Shown one piece after another: positions 43,871-55,384 of a stretch of 64,000 nt of DNA. Location: assembly GCF_022201045.2 (NCBI RefSeq), contig NC_068563.1, positions 26,633,001-26,697,000 on the forward strand. The letters run 5' to 3'. The notes below the pieces were generated by a model that made no database searches, had not been told where the DNA came from, and was given only the letters and a program-made list of their open reading frames with translations. The position numbers were made by a program, and so were the translations under genes. This DNA comes from Citrus sinensis. Lineage: Eukaryota; Streptophyta; Magnoliopsida; Sapindales; Rutaceae. How positions within the stretch are numbered: position 1 is the stretch's first letter; each line of letters starts with the position of its first letter.

Positions 43871-45086
43871 ACGAACCAATAAATCTCATCATTGCTTCTT
43901 TTAATTCTTTAAGTTTTTTGCACTCTACCTCAAAAGCCGACTTTAGTTGAAAAATGTTATGATCAATCTTGTTCGTCCGTCGTCTGATGTAATCATGATA
44001 ACACTTTGTCCTCAACTATTACAAAAAAAATCTTTATGTATATAATGAGAGTGTTATAATGATTTGCATATGAGGAAAGGAAATGATTTATAACCTCTGA
44101 ACCTTGTGTGTCATCAGACGCGTTTGTCTGCTCCTAATAGTCCTCAACGAGATTTTACTGCTCTAGTGTTAGGCATGTAGGTCTTGTAACGAGTGGCATG
44201 TTGATTGAAGGTTGATGTTGCACAAAGTAACATTGAAAATGAGTAAATAATAAGCAAAAAATTTTGAGTTTCCATCAACCGATAGATAATAAAGGTTTGA
44301 TGCACTATAGGATACTTACATTATGGACCCAACTTGGGACATATAACATATAATCCTTCACGGTCTGCCAATATTTTTTGGCTTTCTCCTTTATGTCCAG
44401 CTCAGTGGTTTGTAAAACAGTCTCTCGCCATAAATTCAGCCCAAACTTTTAAATTAGTCTAATCATCTAATATTTATTAATATAAAAGTAGTATTATACA
44501 TCTACCAATATACATTACTTATAAGACGAGAATTGTAATTCAAGAATGAATAAACTTCGGCAAAGTTTAGTCTAGAAGAAGCGATGGGCTTCTATTACCC
44601 AATATGTGGTATTTTCTTTTTTATTTTCACGTCTCATGTTGACAATAGGTCTTCGATCACTTCAAAAATCGAAGCCTGCAACAACTAAAGTGAGAAAGTC
44701 ATAAAACCACAGTTAAATATTCAATATTACAAAAGTAATTAATCTAAAAGAAATTATCAAAACACTTGAACTTCGGGCGTAAAGCTATAAATATTGTACT
44801 TTTTAATTTTAAGATTGGACTTTTCCCAGCGAGACTTCTTAAATTTCTTGTCTTTGCCATTTAATGCATTGTCAAATCTGTCGTATATCATTTCTCATGA
44901 CAAACAACCCCATAGATGATTTCAAAAGTGATCTAAATCATCTACCTGGTTAAGCAATGAGAAATTAATTTGAGAATAATCTTTTCTTGCATTTAGCACT
45001 TTGTCTGCAAAATAATATAACATAATCTTTAGTGCATTGAAGTCATCCATAACCTCGAAATCTAAATTTACAAATCTTGAGTCAAA

Positions 45087-45545
45087 TTACTTAAGATTGA
45101 TATTGTGAAATAGATCATTAAAATACGTATGAAGTAGCCTATGCACTGTTTTTGGTTTTTTTAATACGGTATCTTTACCATAAGAAAATCTTGTAACTAG
45201 GCACAACTCTCTAATTGATAAGTGTATCAAATGCTCACCAATTTGAAACCATAACAGATCTTTCTCTTTGCATTCTCTATGGGCCACTTGCTTAAGCAAT
45301 ACATTACGTAAAATTAAGCCACTGAACGGAAAGTTTCGGCACTTCAAGAAATGCTCATATATGTCTTTCATGAACAGTTGCAATTGTCGTTTTGTTAAGT
45401 TTCTTTGGATGACTTTTATGACTGTAGCTAATTTACACATACTCGAAATACGCCTAGGGAAGTTATTGGCATAAGCTAACTTCATCATGTCTAGTTCATT
45501 TCTTGATCCTGCTAGATGATGCTTTGCTATTTTGGATTTCGCCAT
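45087..45545 (-). CDS. DUF1985 protein of the MULE (152 residues, truncated)
   Basis: The pattern CRNFPFSGLILRNVLLKQV, LLWFQIGEHLIHLSIRELCL and VTRFSYG is that of DUF1985, found with Ulp1-type peptidase ORFs carried by some plant MULEs. Only the DUF1985 part is here; no peptidase His/Asp/Cys triad was seen downstream, although Lys/Glu-rich minus-strand remnants occur near 43880-43960. It lies opposite the transposase. Probably transposon-encoded and not a host gene. Confidence 0.7.
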   Translation of the reverse strand: MAKSKIAKHHLAGSRNELDMMKLAYANNFPRRISSMCKLATVIKVIQRNLTKRQLQLFMKDIYEHFLKCRNFPFSGLILRNVLLKQVAHRECKEKDLLWFQIGEHLIHLSIRELCLVTRFSYGKDTVLKKPKTVHRLLHTYFNDLFHNINLK

Positions 45546-46399
45546 GTATCTGTTACATTTATAATATTATTATATTACATTTATGATAAATTAATAACCT
45601 AAAAAAAATCTATAACTTGGTGTAACAGGCTGTCTGTCGCACCTCATTAGGCGCAACAGGCGCACACTTATCGCACCTAGTATGCACGATAGGCACACGC
45701 TAGTTGCACCTGATCAGGTGCCATGGCACCCATCGCACAGATTTTGTCAAGATCGCATCAAATTGGCGTGATAGGCATCATGTTACCCACACCGATAACC
45801 TTACCCACACCATCAACATCACAAATAAATCAATCCTCCATCATCATCACCAACACAACACAATAACAACAATATAAAACAAGAACACATAATAGAACGT
45901 GCAATAAAACCTAAGGTTTTGGAACTAACCGTTGATTTTAGATCTTGATCGTGATTTTAATGATATTGGTCGCCGAGGATGGACTCCAATGTGCTATGGC
46001 AAACCGCCGACGATGAGTGACAGATTTAAGTGAGAGATCGTCTGATTAAAGAGATGAAGCTTAGTGAGAATGAGATGGGTATTTTTCATGACTTGATGTG
46101 TTGTTTGACTAATATTGATAGAAATAAACTCCGGGGTCAATTGTGAAAAGTATAAAACTTTTGTGGTCAGTTTTGTAAATTTTTGGAAAATTTTGGTAAT
46201 GATATTATTTTTTAAGTTTTCAAAGTCTTCATTTAGATCATACAGAAAATATATTATTTCTCACTTAAAGTACCACTTGATATTTTGTATGTTCCCACAT
46301 TTAGCATGCGCACTAATGACTTATTAGGCGACATGATTGAAGTTCATTTTTTGAGGCAACACATTTTGATATGTGAGGGCATATGTAGTAATAAAAATT

Positions 46400-46640
46400 A
46401 AACTACCTGTGTACTTTTAGTTGCTTAGAATCACTATGTTTGTCGTACTTGATGAAATTAATTAGTGGTAAAAGAAAACTGGTGATGGTTTCAATGAAGA
46501 CCTTCATCACTAAAAGCCATTAATTTGTATATATGCATGCATGCACGACAGCTATATATATATATTTATATATGTTCTATAATACGTTTTGTGTTAAAAA
46601 AATGAACGTGCGATAATTTTTTAGGAGTTAACTAGTATGG
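46400..46640 (-). pseudogene. Relic of the small secreted protein gene
   Basis: Matches the 5' part and leader of the gene at 54.28-54.67 kb. The minus strand encodes MKVFIETITSFLLPLINFIK, aligned to that gene's signal peptide, and shares its upstream motifs (ATTAATTTGTATATATGCAT; AACGTGCG.TAATTTTTTA). It stops soon after the signal peptide. Similarity continues weakly upstream to about 46720. Confidence 0.65.
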
Positions 46641-46719
46641 TTAATTAATAATTATTGTCCATACATATCTTAAACCTCTTTGAAATGAATAATTCATTAC
46701 TTATTTTAACATAGTCTTG

Positions 46720-47470
46720 TTTATGAAATTTGTGATTATATAGATGTTTATATATGGGGTGAACGTCCACTTGAGTTTTGTTCAAATCAAGACCATAAAT
46801 TGAATTTGTGGAGTCTTGTATATTTATATACCAAATAATATAAATCCATCTATTGGGGGCTTGCATAAACTAAACTACTTTTATAATCAAATTCGAAAGC
46901 CTTAGAAACTCGTACAGAGCAAGTCAACAACTCTCTTTAGTCATGATCTCATGATACTGACGATTTGTAAAGTTTACAAATATATATGGAGGTATATAGC
47001 TTCTCATTACTAGCAATTAATTTGGTCATCAGAAATGTGTATGTTTCATAAAAATTAACATCCACCCAATAAAATACTAGTTTTAATGGGAGCTCTAAGC
47101 TAGCTGTCGAACATTACACATCTTAAACATGTGCAGCATTTTGCATCACAAACAGCCAAAACTTGATTAACTAAGTCCACAAAAAAAAATCTATAATTTG
47201 TTTTCATTGATTCGCAAACAGTGTTTGAATCTAAATTAGTAATAAACTACCCTGTATTTAATATTAATTACCAAGTAACACTAATATTTGGTAGCTCCAA
47301 TAACACTTCACTTTCACTTAATGTCATGTTTAGAAACAAAACATTTAAAGTCAAACACCGTACATAGCCAAAGTGTTTAGGCATTTTGATTGTGCATTGC
47401 CAATGACACTTTTATTTAAATGCCCTGGTAATTTGAGTACATCAACATCATATCATTTTATGGCAAGTTT
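46720..47470. other. Spacer in the rearranged cluster
   Basis: AT-rich with no recognisable gene; probably part of the duplicated blocks of this cluster but too diverged to align by eye. Confidence 0.35.
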
Positions 47471-47474
47471 ACCC

Positions 47475-48485
47475 TACATCCAACTCTGAAGCATTTTTAG
47501 TGAAACTTTCAGTTGATCCATGAAAACCATGTCACTGGCATCATGAACTTGCTCGTTTTAAAAAATGCAACAAGTATCCAAAAGTTACAAAAACATATCA
47601 GGATGCACATATAATTATTCAATATCACACATTCTCAAGGAAGAGACATAAGTAGACATTGAGGAATGTGAGAGGTTTGTGGTTTTTCATTTGCTTGGCT
47701 TTATCACCATCGACTTTAAATGGAATAGTGGGAGCTGCTATAAAATCTTTTCAGCTGGACCATTCCATGGTATGAACCCACATAGAATTTCCTACATATA
47801 TTAAATTAAATGCATTAAAATTATATATTGAGGGAATAAATAGACATTAATGAACCAAAGTACAAGGCTTATCAACCCAATTGCAAACAAGGTCATACTC
47901 CGCAGTATATATGAGCACCCTGATTCCATCCTTAAGAAAAACAAGAATTCCTCATCCAATCCACCTGCATCGCTCCATATAATGTATCATAGTATATATC
48001 AAAGTGTATATCCTCATCCCCAGAGCATTATTTACCAATGTCTCGTTTAATAATTTTTCTATGTTTGACAAGTCAAAGCAATATCTCCCTATACATTTCT
48101 TTTTGATATCATAATGCTACATCAAATAGTAAAGATATCATTAAAGTTGAAAATGTGTTCTTTCCTTTTTTTTAAAAAAGAAAAATAATAAGGTAATTAG
48201 GCTATAGAACATGACAAATTGGTTTCGTTCTTTCTTACATTTACATGACCAACAATCCCTATGATCTTTTGAAATATATGTTCGTAAAAATAAAATGCAA
48301 ACAAACAAGCTTGTCCTCCATAAATTCCTAACAAAGTAGTTCAAAATGATCTTTTTATTAACGAGAGAAAATATTGCAAGTGAAGAAAGGAAGAAATGAA
48401 ACTTGGAATTTTGAGAGAAAGAGGATATTACTGCAAGTTTTTATTATTTGTTCACACTTTGGAATCAATTTATCATTGATACTCT
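47475..48485 (-). pseudogene. Serine carboxypeptidase-like C-terminal fragment A
   Basis: Minus-strand remnants in family order: a decayed YAGEYDLICNWL exon (about 47850-47960), then NSMWVHTMEWSS with an in-frame stop and KVDGDKAKQMK, KPLTFLNV (about 47640-47800), then HDASDMVFMDQLKVSLKMLQ (about 47480-47560), which corresponds to the catalytic-His block HDAGHMVPMDQP with the His lost. About 48060-48485 is non-coding flank also found beside fragment C (about 50560-50985). The region carrying the catalytic serine is absent. Confidence 0.78.
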
Positions 48486-48489
48486 CACA

Positions 48490-49310
48490 GTCACATCGTG
48501 TTACACATAATTAAATAATGATTGTTAGCCACTTTGACAATGACTTAAACCAATTGCATTAATTTAATCTTAATTGATTCTTCAATTGCATATTGTTAAA
48601 GTTAGAGAGAGACGAATTTTATAGTTGAGTTGAAGTTATCATCCTTCATTGTTAATCCAATTGTAGATTATGAATATCCCTACTACTTATTTGTTTATTT
48701 TTGGTTAGTGCAGGAGGCAAACTGCTTAATTAAATTGTTATTGCTTATGATGCAACATATGTTTATGTGCTATTTAAATGAAGTTTTAGCAGCTTTTTTT
48801 TTCCCAAACAGACTCATACTTCTAATTATAAGTACTCACAGTTTGTTTTTGTTATGTTTATAAAACTTTTTTTTTTCAATTTTTATGCTAGTTTTCAACT
48901 TAATTTTGTAAATACTTCAAACATCAGAAATGCGGGGCATGATTCCATTCACACCAATAATTCATATCAATCGTGCTTCCCTATGTATAACAAGATGATT
49001 ATTCAATCACTATTTATTATTAGTAAGAGAAAAAGAAGATTAGAAAAAAAATGGATGCACTTGCATACCCTATGATGCAAAACAAAGACTTTGCGTTACA
49101 TGACTTCATTGATGATTAACACTGATCAATCCACTGATCCAATTCAAGGAGAAAATGAAATCTCGTTAGTGAATGTCTGGTAATAACCAAATAGGTTTCA
49201 ACTGGCAAAGATGTGTTTAATGGTACAAGCACATTGGTGCCTAATCTTAATTTTATTCATAACTCATAGCTGTTAGGTTTATATGTGCTGCGAATGGTAC
49301 TGTACATGGG
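48490..49310 (+). pseudogene. Inverted copy of FIT promoter plus part of exon 1 (copy 2)
   Basis: An inverted duplicate of the copy 1 upstream region (41446 down to 40758) followed by exon 1 sequence from the ATG at 49051. It reads MDALAYPMMQNKDFALHDFI then a stop at codon 23, where bases have been lost. Further on VFNGTSTLVPNLNFIHNS matches the exon 1 middle and shows the base missing in copy 1. Similarity ends at about 49305, where carboxypeptidase sequence begins. No bHLH region is present. Confidence 0.82.
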
Positions 49311-49880
49311 GCCATGCAGATGGATTGGATGAGGCATCTTGAAGTTGGAATTCCAGCTCTTCTTGAGGATGGAATCAGGGTGCTTATATATGCTGGGGGA
49401 GTATGACCTTATATGCAACTGGCTTGGTAAGCCTTGCTCTTTGGTTCACTAATATCTATTCATTCCTTTAATAATTGTAGTATAGTTTATTTAATATCTG
49501 CAGGAAATTCTAAGTGGGTTCAGGCCATAGAATGGTTTGGCAGAAAAGATGTTGTAGCAGCTCCCACTGTTCTGTTTAAAGTTGATGGTGAAGAAGCATG
49601 GCAAATGAAAAGCCACGGACCTCTCACTTTCTTCAAGGTCTCTTTTTGTCTTTTCCTTGACAATATGTAATATTTTGTGATTGTGAGTGCATGTTATGTG
49701 CTTTCTAACTTTGCGATACTTCTTTGTACTTTTGAAGAGGAGCAGCTTCATGATGCCTGCCACATGGTTCCCGTGGATCAGCTGAAAGCTTCATTACAAA
49801 TGCTCTACAGCTGGATGAAAGGGAAACTCGCCATAACACAGATAAACTTGAAAGGATTTCTCCGTAGTGATGTTATATAC
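49311..49880 (+). pseudogene. Serine carboxypeptidase-like C-terminal fragment B
   Basis: Plus-strand fragment: DWMRHLEVGIPALLEDGIRV, then YAG with one extra G that shifts the frame ahead of YDLICNWL (the catalytic-Asp block), a GT-AG intron, NSKWVQAIEWFGRKDVV, FKVDGEEAWQMKSHGPLTFF, a second intron, and HDACHMVPVDQLKASLQML (His block; Cys replaces the usual Gly). It is opposite in orientation to fragments A and C and fused directly to FIT copy 2. Non-functional: no serine-containing exons. Confidence 0.82.
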
Positions 49881-49984
49881 TCAACTAGTCGCTGGAGCAA
49901 GTTTTCATTTACTTGAAAGGATTTACATACGTTGGTAAGTCGAGTACATCACATCATTAGGGAGAAATTCTTTCAAGTTTCATC

Positions 49985-52345
49985 TGCCAGTGTCATGGCA
50001 AGCTTCCTTTAGGTCCAGTCTGAAGCATTTGCAGTGAAGCTTTCAACTAACCCGTGGGAACCATGTGGCCAGAATTATGAACCTCCTTGTTTTAAAAAAT
50101 GTAAAAATTGTCCCAAAGTTAGAAATCATATCAGCATGCACACTCAATTACACATTCTCAATGAAAAGACAGAAATAGATCCTGAGCAAAGTGAGAAGTC
50201 TGTAGCTTTTCATTTGCCCTGCTTTTGCACCATCAACTTTAAATGGAGCAGTGAGAGCTACTTCAAAATCTTTTCGTCCAGACCATTCCACGGCATGAAC
50301 CCACTTAGAATTTTCTGCAGATAATAAATAAAATACACTACAAATATTGAGAATTGAATAGATGTTAGGGAACCAGAATGCAAGGCTCGCCAAGCTAGTT
50401 GCTTATAAGGTCATGCTCCCCTAGTATATACAAGCACCATGATTCCATCCTCAAGAAGAGCAGGAATTTCAACTTCAAGATTCCTCATCTAGTCCAGTTA
50501 CAGTGCTATAGATACATTTTTATTGCATAAATCAAAGCGTATGTCCATGGCCCCTAGGGCATCCTTTACCGATTTCTCATTTAAGAATTTCTCCATGATT
50601 GACAAGTCGTAGCAATATTCTCCCTCATATTTCTTTCTGGTACTGTAATGCTGCATCAATGATATTAAAGATTTCGTTGAAGTCTTTTTTTTTTTAACTA
50701 AGCTAATTGCGCTACAAAACATGACATATATATTTCGTTCTTGCAATCCCCATGATCTTTTGAAATATGCTGTCGGAAAAAAAAAACAAACAAACAAGCT
50801 TGTCTTCCATCAAACTCTGACATAGTAGTTCAAAATGATTTTCTAATTAATGAGAGAAAATATGGCAAGTTCAGGAAACGAAGAAATGAGACTTGAACTT
50901 TGAGAGACAGAAAATTTTTGCTACAAGTTTTTATTGCATGTTCCCACTTTGGCATCAACTTATTGTTGATACTCTCATAGTCAGATTGTTTAATTAATCT
51001 CATGTTCCAAGCACATTCGGGGTATGCTTCGTTCTATGGCTGGATCAGTTAAGACATTACCAATTGCAAAACCATGCTCCACCAATTAGAGTTAAACCTA
51101 ACTTCTAAAATTAAAGGTGAGAAAAATAATTAAATGATATTATTGTTAAGTTTTGATAGATATACAACTTAAGGTTGATGTGAATTTCCTATTTTGCTTT
51201 GTTTTATTTGTGAACCGGGAAAGCAAAAGCAGGAATATAATGCCCCGCATATGATTCTCCAGTGATGTAAAAGTCATTTTTATCATAACAAGGATGCTCT
51301 ACGAAAAATGCCTAACATTTGAAAACAACTAGTTAAATTGGTGGTGATTAGTTCTAAATTTAGATTTCTAACACCTTAATCGTGGGCTTAAAGATTGGTA
51401 GATAAAAAAGTGAACCTGTAAGAAGTCATATAGATTGTTGCTAACACCTTATTCATGATGTCGAATGTCATCTTTGTCCGAGGTATAGCTGAAACCATTT
51501 TCAGTAAGTTGGTCGACAAACATAAGGTTTGATGCCTGGCAAAAACTAGAGTTTAATTATGATCACCCAGAGATTACGGGTTAAGTATACTGACTTGCAG
51601 TAAGGCTTCATCGATAAGAGAAAGGTCATATACCTTGTCCGAGCTACAATCATTCCAAACAAGAGACAAGTCATTGGCATTATGAACAGGACCATTTTCA
51701 TATAATAACACTAGTTCACTACTGCATCATGGCCCTCCAGTCAACCATATACAACTGGATCACTCTTGCAGCTTCTTAATTCAGAGAAAAAGTGGAATGT
51801 TCTGCAAATTATTCAACCAATTTGAGATGTTGAAGATTCGTTAACACACAAAGCCAATAATTTTTATAAAATTGTTTAACCTTTTACAGCATAAATTTGT
51901 TTCTTCGTTTCTGAACTTTAGACAAAACAAAACAACCCACAAGAAAAATATTTTAAAACATAAAGTCTTTCAATCACGATTAGCCCTTTATACCAAGAAA
52001 TGGAAATAAAGTAAAATTCTACTGTAAAGTGAGAAAGGTCACCTTGCAAATTGAGAACGAGGAAGCTTGGTAGTAACCAGCATGGTGACCAAATTCTTGA
52101 ACCGAATTCTCTGGATATTTCTTCTTTACAAGTTTATCCAAAGTTTGATCATCAACAGAAGCAATGGTGATGGAAGTTTTTGGAAACAAGATGAGCCTTT
52201 TATGAGCGTTTCTGCTTGTAGCTTTCATGAATATGCAGTTGAAGTTAAGCTCATTTGATTTGTTACTTGGATATGCTGCATTTGAAAATGATGAAGCAAT
52301 GAAAAAAAAAGTGAAATTAGTATGAAACAAAGTTGATGAAGCCAT
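49985..52345 (-). pseudogene. Serine carboxypeptidase-like gene, near full length but decayed (fragment C)
   Basis: A secreted or vacuolar serine exopeptidase gene (SCPL48/49 type) in ruins. Exon 1, 52043-52345: hydrophobic start MASSTLFHTNFTFFF, KRLILFPKTSITI, FGHHAGYY. Exon 2, about 51640-51805: HFFSELRSCKSDPVV, WLTGGP then a stop replacing Gly, SSELVLLYENGP. Exon 3, about 51420-51535: FVDQLTENGFSYTSDKDDIR and a stop. Exon 4, about 51210-51300: [19 protein letters not shown] with the catalytic-Ser motif GESYAG. Central exons are missing. The C-terminal exons at about 50510-50180 and 50090-49985 end with SGHMVP. At least two in-frame stops and frameshifts make it a pseudogene. Confidence 0.85.
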
Positions 52346-53077
52346 TGTTGCAGGTTTCTTTCGAGTGTTCTTGAAGAATTTATAAGAGTTGATAAAGCCT
52401 CACATCATTATGATCATAATGCTTGTAATAGCATATCAGCGTGCAAGAGAGATCCAATCACAAAACGCTTAATTGGAAATCATTTAAACAAATCAAATCA
52501 GATTTCTTTAGGAGGTTTTGAAGAGCAATTGAAGAAAGTAAAAGTTTGGTAGATTCAATTTGTCATTGTGAGTGTTGAACTTAAATAAATTGGTAACATT
52601 CTTTGTTTTAGGATTGGTTTGCTTTTTCATTCAATTACTATTAAGAAGGTCTATCCATGAAGAAGTCCTTCTACAGCTCAACAATTTTGATTAGGGTTTC
52701 CTAGAACGTAAGACGACAAAACCGTAATTTGAAATTTAATTGTGGAATCACACCATCTATAGAAGTGGTAGAGCATAAAGAAGCAAACCCTGACGTGAGC
52801 AATGGTGAAAATGGCATTTTTTAAGCAAACCTTCAAGTTTAGAGGTCATAAACAACTTTCGTTTTGCACATGGCTAAAGAGCTCGTAGCCCGCAGAACTT
52901 GAAATTTAATGCTTATTTCGTTGACTTTGTTGTCATTTTTTTGTCACAATGAGTTACAAGTATCTTGTATGTGGAAAAGATCTATATCCATATTCAAATC
53001 AAGGGCCGATGTAATTAATTTTTATCGTTGATTAATGAAACAAAAACAGTTAAACAGAGAAACAAAGGATTATATGC
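52346..53077. other. Spacer 5' of the carboxypeptidase pseudogene
   Basis: AT-rich; former promoter side of the pseudogene. No gene recognised. Confidence 0.4.
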
Positions 53078-53230
53078 AAAGTAAATGTTAATAATATTCT
53101 CCCTAAGTCTCAATTCTATACCCAACTTAAGAGTTCTGAACATAATATATTGAAGCTCGTTTAAGACTCCAGAGCCTCCTGAAGTGACACAAGGTAACAA
53201 AACCCTTTTCCTCCACTTAAACAAATCCAT
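53078..53230 (-). pseudogene. FIT exon 3 remnant (copy 3)
   Basis: About 150 bases align with exon 3 of the intact gene: the boundary ATGGATTTG after an AG acceptor, TGGAGGAAAAGG, then the leucine-rich LNELQYI-like part and AGAATATT-type decay. The reading frame is lost by indels and only this exon survives. Followed to about 53640 by 3' flank shared with copy 4. Confidence 0.7.
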
Positions 53231-53244
53231 CTGGCAATAACTTA

Positions 53245-53640
53245 ACTAATAATTAATTTGCAATATAGACATTTTATTCCTGGAGCTGATTCCTAATTGC
53301 TGCATTAATTAACTGCCTCATGTCAATTTTTTTTTTTATTCGAAAACTTTAACCGAGTCAGTGACTAGATGATGGGAAGAATAAGCAACAAACTATATCA
53401 TAAACATCAAGAACTAATTATAAAGTTCACTCTAGGCCCATGATTGCTGAAAAACAAAAATGAGGTGAAAATCATTAAGTCAAATATGTAGGCAACGACA
53501 CCAATACCAAAGTATACATTAGGACTACTGAGCATGGTAATGTAAAAAATATCCTCATCCCCTATTATGTTGTTCACTGAAGGCCAAGGCAGTCTTGATA
53601 TTGTTCACTAGTTAGCTGGTCAAATCTGATGTAGCAAAAG
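53245..53640. repeat. Direct repeat partner of 55890-56260
   Basis: Shares long blocks with 55890-56260, for example GATGGGAAGAAT, CAAGAACTAATTA, AACAAAAATGAGGTGAAAAT and GTCTTGATATTGTT. It is the former intergenic or 3' flank of a FIT copy. From about 53640 to 54277 a TATAAATAGAG element and polyadenylation-like motifs occur, with no gene recognised. Confidence 0.75.
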
Positions 53641-54277
53641 ACACAAGGGCCCAAATAGTATAAATAGAGTAGGTGTGTTTTGTTTAGTAGATTGTAGTTG
53701 GTGTATCTGTTGAGTAGAATGTAGTAGGTATAGTTTATTATAATAAAAACTAACTTTCAATCAAATGTGAATTTTCTTTAATACAAATTCTGGTTGTGAA
53801 TTTGTAATATCTTCTTCTCTTTATAAGAACATAAGTTAGAGCGAAATCTAATAAAACGCTGCGTCAAAATCATTTTCTTCACTCCCTCCATTTCTATCAT
53901 TTTTATTTGAAGCATATTCAAAATAGAAAAACCTAACTTCAAAAACAAACAAATGGGCCTATAGACATCACTTTAGGCCCATTCCACTGCGATTTGGATT
54001 GTGGATTCACATGAATCCAAAAGTGTGGAGTTTCATTACTTTAAACAATTACATATGGTTTTATCGATTCTTTACATATAAATAAACTCGAACCATGCTT
54101 TAATTTTTTTTTTTTTGTTTTTCCCCTTTCAAGATTCTTAAAATTAAACGGAATAGCAAGAAATAAACCAAATCTAAATTTATTGATATTAACCCGAATT
54201 TGATACGGATTGCATGCAACATTTTCTCTTGCTCATTCTTATTAGGAACAAAACTCAGAATAAAACTGCTTCACTAC

Positions 54278-54673
54278 TTAATACCAATGGTGGGGAGGGA
54301 TTTGCTCCCAGTTATTCTTATCTTCTCCGTTTGAACGATAAAAACTTGTATCATTAACCATAACGATGATCTGATTTTTGAACTTTTCAAAATCCCCTCT
54401 TGAATCATACACAGTATAAGACGGCGGTCCATATCCTCCGCCATATGATAGTTGGTCATATCTTCCCATACACACCATCTGCTCTGTTGCATTATTGGAC
54501 AACTGGATTGAAGCAGTCTCATTTCCTGGGGCTATGCATTTTTCTGCTCCACGGCATTCAACACAACCTGTTATGCCCCTGTGGTTTTGGTTGATTAGAA
54601 TCAATGTCTTTCCCGTACTTGATGAAACTACTGATAAAAGCAAAATGGAGATGGTTGCAATCAAGATTTTCAT
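54278..54673 (-). CDS. Small secreted protein of unknown family, 131 residues
   Basis: I do not recognise the family. The first 19-21 residues (MKILIATISILLLSVVSSST) form a clear signal peptide, so the product is probably secreted. The mature part of about 110 residues has four cysteines (37, 40, 46, 68) in a CxxC-x5-C pattern, which could form two disulfides, and three N-glycosylation sequons (NET at 51, NAT at 61, NDT further on). The end is Tyr- and Pro-rich (YGGGYGPPSYTVYDSRG) with terminal PPHHWY. Single exon, real ATG at 54673, a TATATA stretch about 65 bases upstream. A truncated second copy lies at 46.4-46.6 kb, so the gene was part of the duplicating block. The frame is open, unlike most of its neighbours. 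Confidence 0.65.
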   Translation of the reverse strand: MKILIATISILLLSVVSSSTGKTLILINQNHRGITGCVECRGAEKCIAPGNETASIQLSNNATEQMVCMGRYDQLSYGGGYGPPSYTVYDSRGDFEKFKNQIIVMVNDTSFYRSNGEDKNNWEQIPPHHWY

Positions 54674-54934
54674 GGCTATTGCCCAATTAAAAAGCCAAAA
54701 TGTAATTCTTTGTAGCTCTCTCTAATTAATTTGTATATATGCATGCATATATGTGCGTGTGTTTTCATTATCTTCCGTTAAAATTTTTATCATTAAAAAC
54801 AAAGAAACGTGCGTTAATTTTTTAAGAGTTAATTAATATAGATGCTTCAGTTATTCAATTCTATTAAGCGTCATCCAAGCCATTCGAAATGAGTCATTTA
54901 CTTTTTATGCAGTTTCTACTTCCTTTTTCTTTTT

Positions 54935-55151
54935 TGGTTTGAAAAATGAGGTGGTCTTGAGTGGGCCCCAACTGTGGGAGGCACCTTTAAGCCCGTACCA
55001 CAACCCAAACTAATCTCCGCTCGCACCGGGTCGGCCCATAAGGGGTAAAGTACTGGCCAAAGTAGTGACTGCATACGAGAGCGGGACTTGAACCCCTGAC
55101 CTCTCTTAAAGAGTAAGAGTACCGAACCACTCACACCAACCAACTTTGGTT
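54935..55151 (-). mobile_element. tRNA-derived SINE (Au-like) with 18-bp duplication
   Basis: Minus-strand SINE: the head TTGGTGTGAGTGGTTCGGTA, box A region TGTGAGTGGTTCGG, box B GGTTCAAGTCCCG, a body with TTGGCCAGTACTTTACC and GGGCCGACCCGGTGCGAGCG, and a short T-rich 3' end with no poly-A. Flanked by the duplication TACTTCCTTTTTCTTTTT at 54917-54934 and 55152-55169. The layout resembles the widespread Au SINE family as I remember it. Confidence 0.85.
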
Positions 55152-55199
55152 TACTTCCTTTTTCTTTTTGTATTAATTAACCTCTTTTGTACTTGTGGT

Positions 55200-55336
55200 C
55201 TTTGCAGCTCAATGGGGGAACATGAGGAGGCGTAGATTTGAGTACTATCTCTAATAAAGATTGGTGTTAAGATTTTAATTCCTCTCTATTAACGGAGAGT
55301 GGTAGATAGCAGTACCTTTAAAAAAAAAAAAAAAAC
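55200..55336 (+). mobile_element. Possible SINE with poly-A tail
   Basis: CAGCTCAATGGGGG (box A-like), GTAGATTTGAGTACT (box B-like) and a 17-base A run at about 55319-55335. The boxes fit poorly and no clear duplication was found. Confidence 0.35.
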
Positions 55337-55384
55337 CTTTGTATAAGTTGTTAAAATTGTATAAGTATTGTTAGGATTACATTC

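Larger units (their letters stand above)
42290..46240. mobile_element. Degenerate MULE (Mutator-like transposon), about 3.9 kb
   Basis: It contains a MURA-type transposase N terminus on the plus strand and a DUF1985 protein on the minus strand, listed separately. The outer regions (about 42340-42450 and 46090-46200) show weak inverted similarity, for example AAATTTATAAAATTGACTA against AAATTTACAAAACTGACCA. Runs rich in GTCGCACC-like motifs occur inside both ends (42780-42890, 45620-45760). The exact ends and 9-bp duplication were not found. The interval between the two coding parts is mostly decayed coding DNA. The element is dead as it stands. Confidence 0.65.

Noticed and set aside
53627-53870. 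Possible solo LTR with TATAAATAGAG and polyadenylation-like motifs
   Set aside because: No paired copy, primer site or flanking duplication could be shown.
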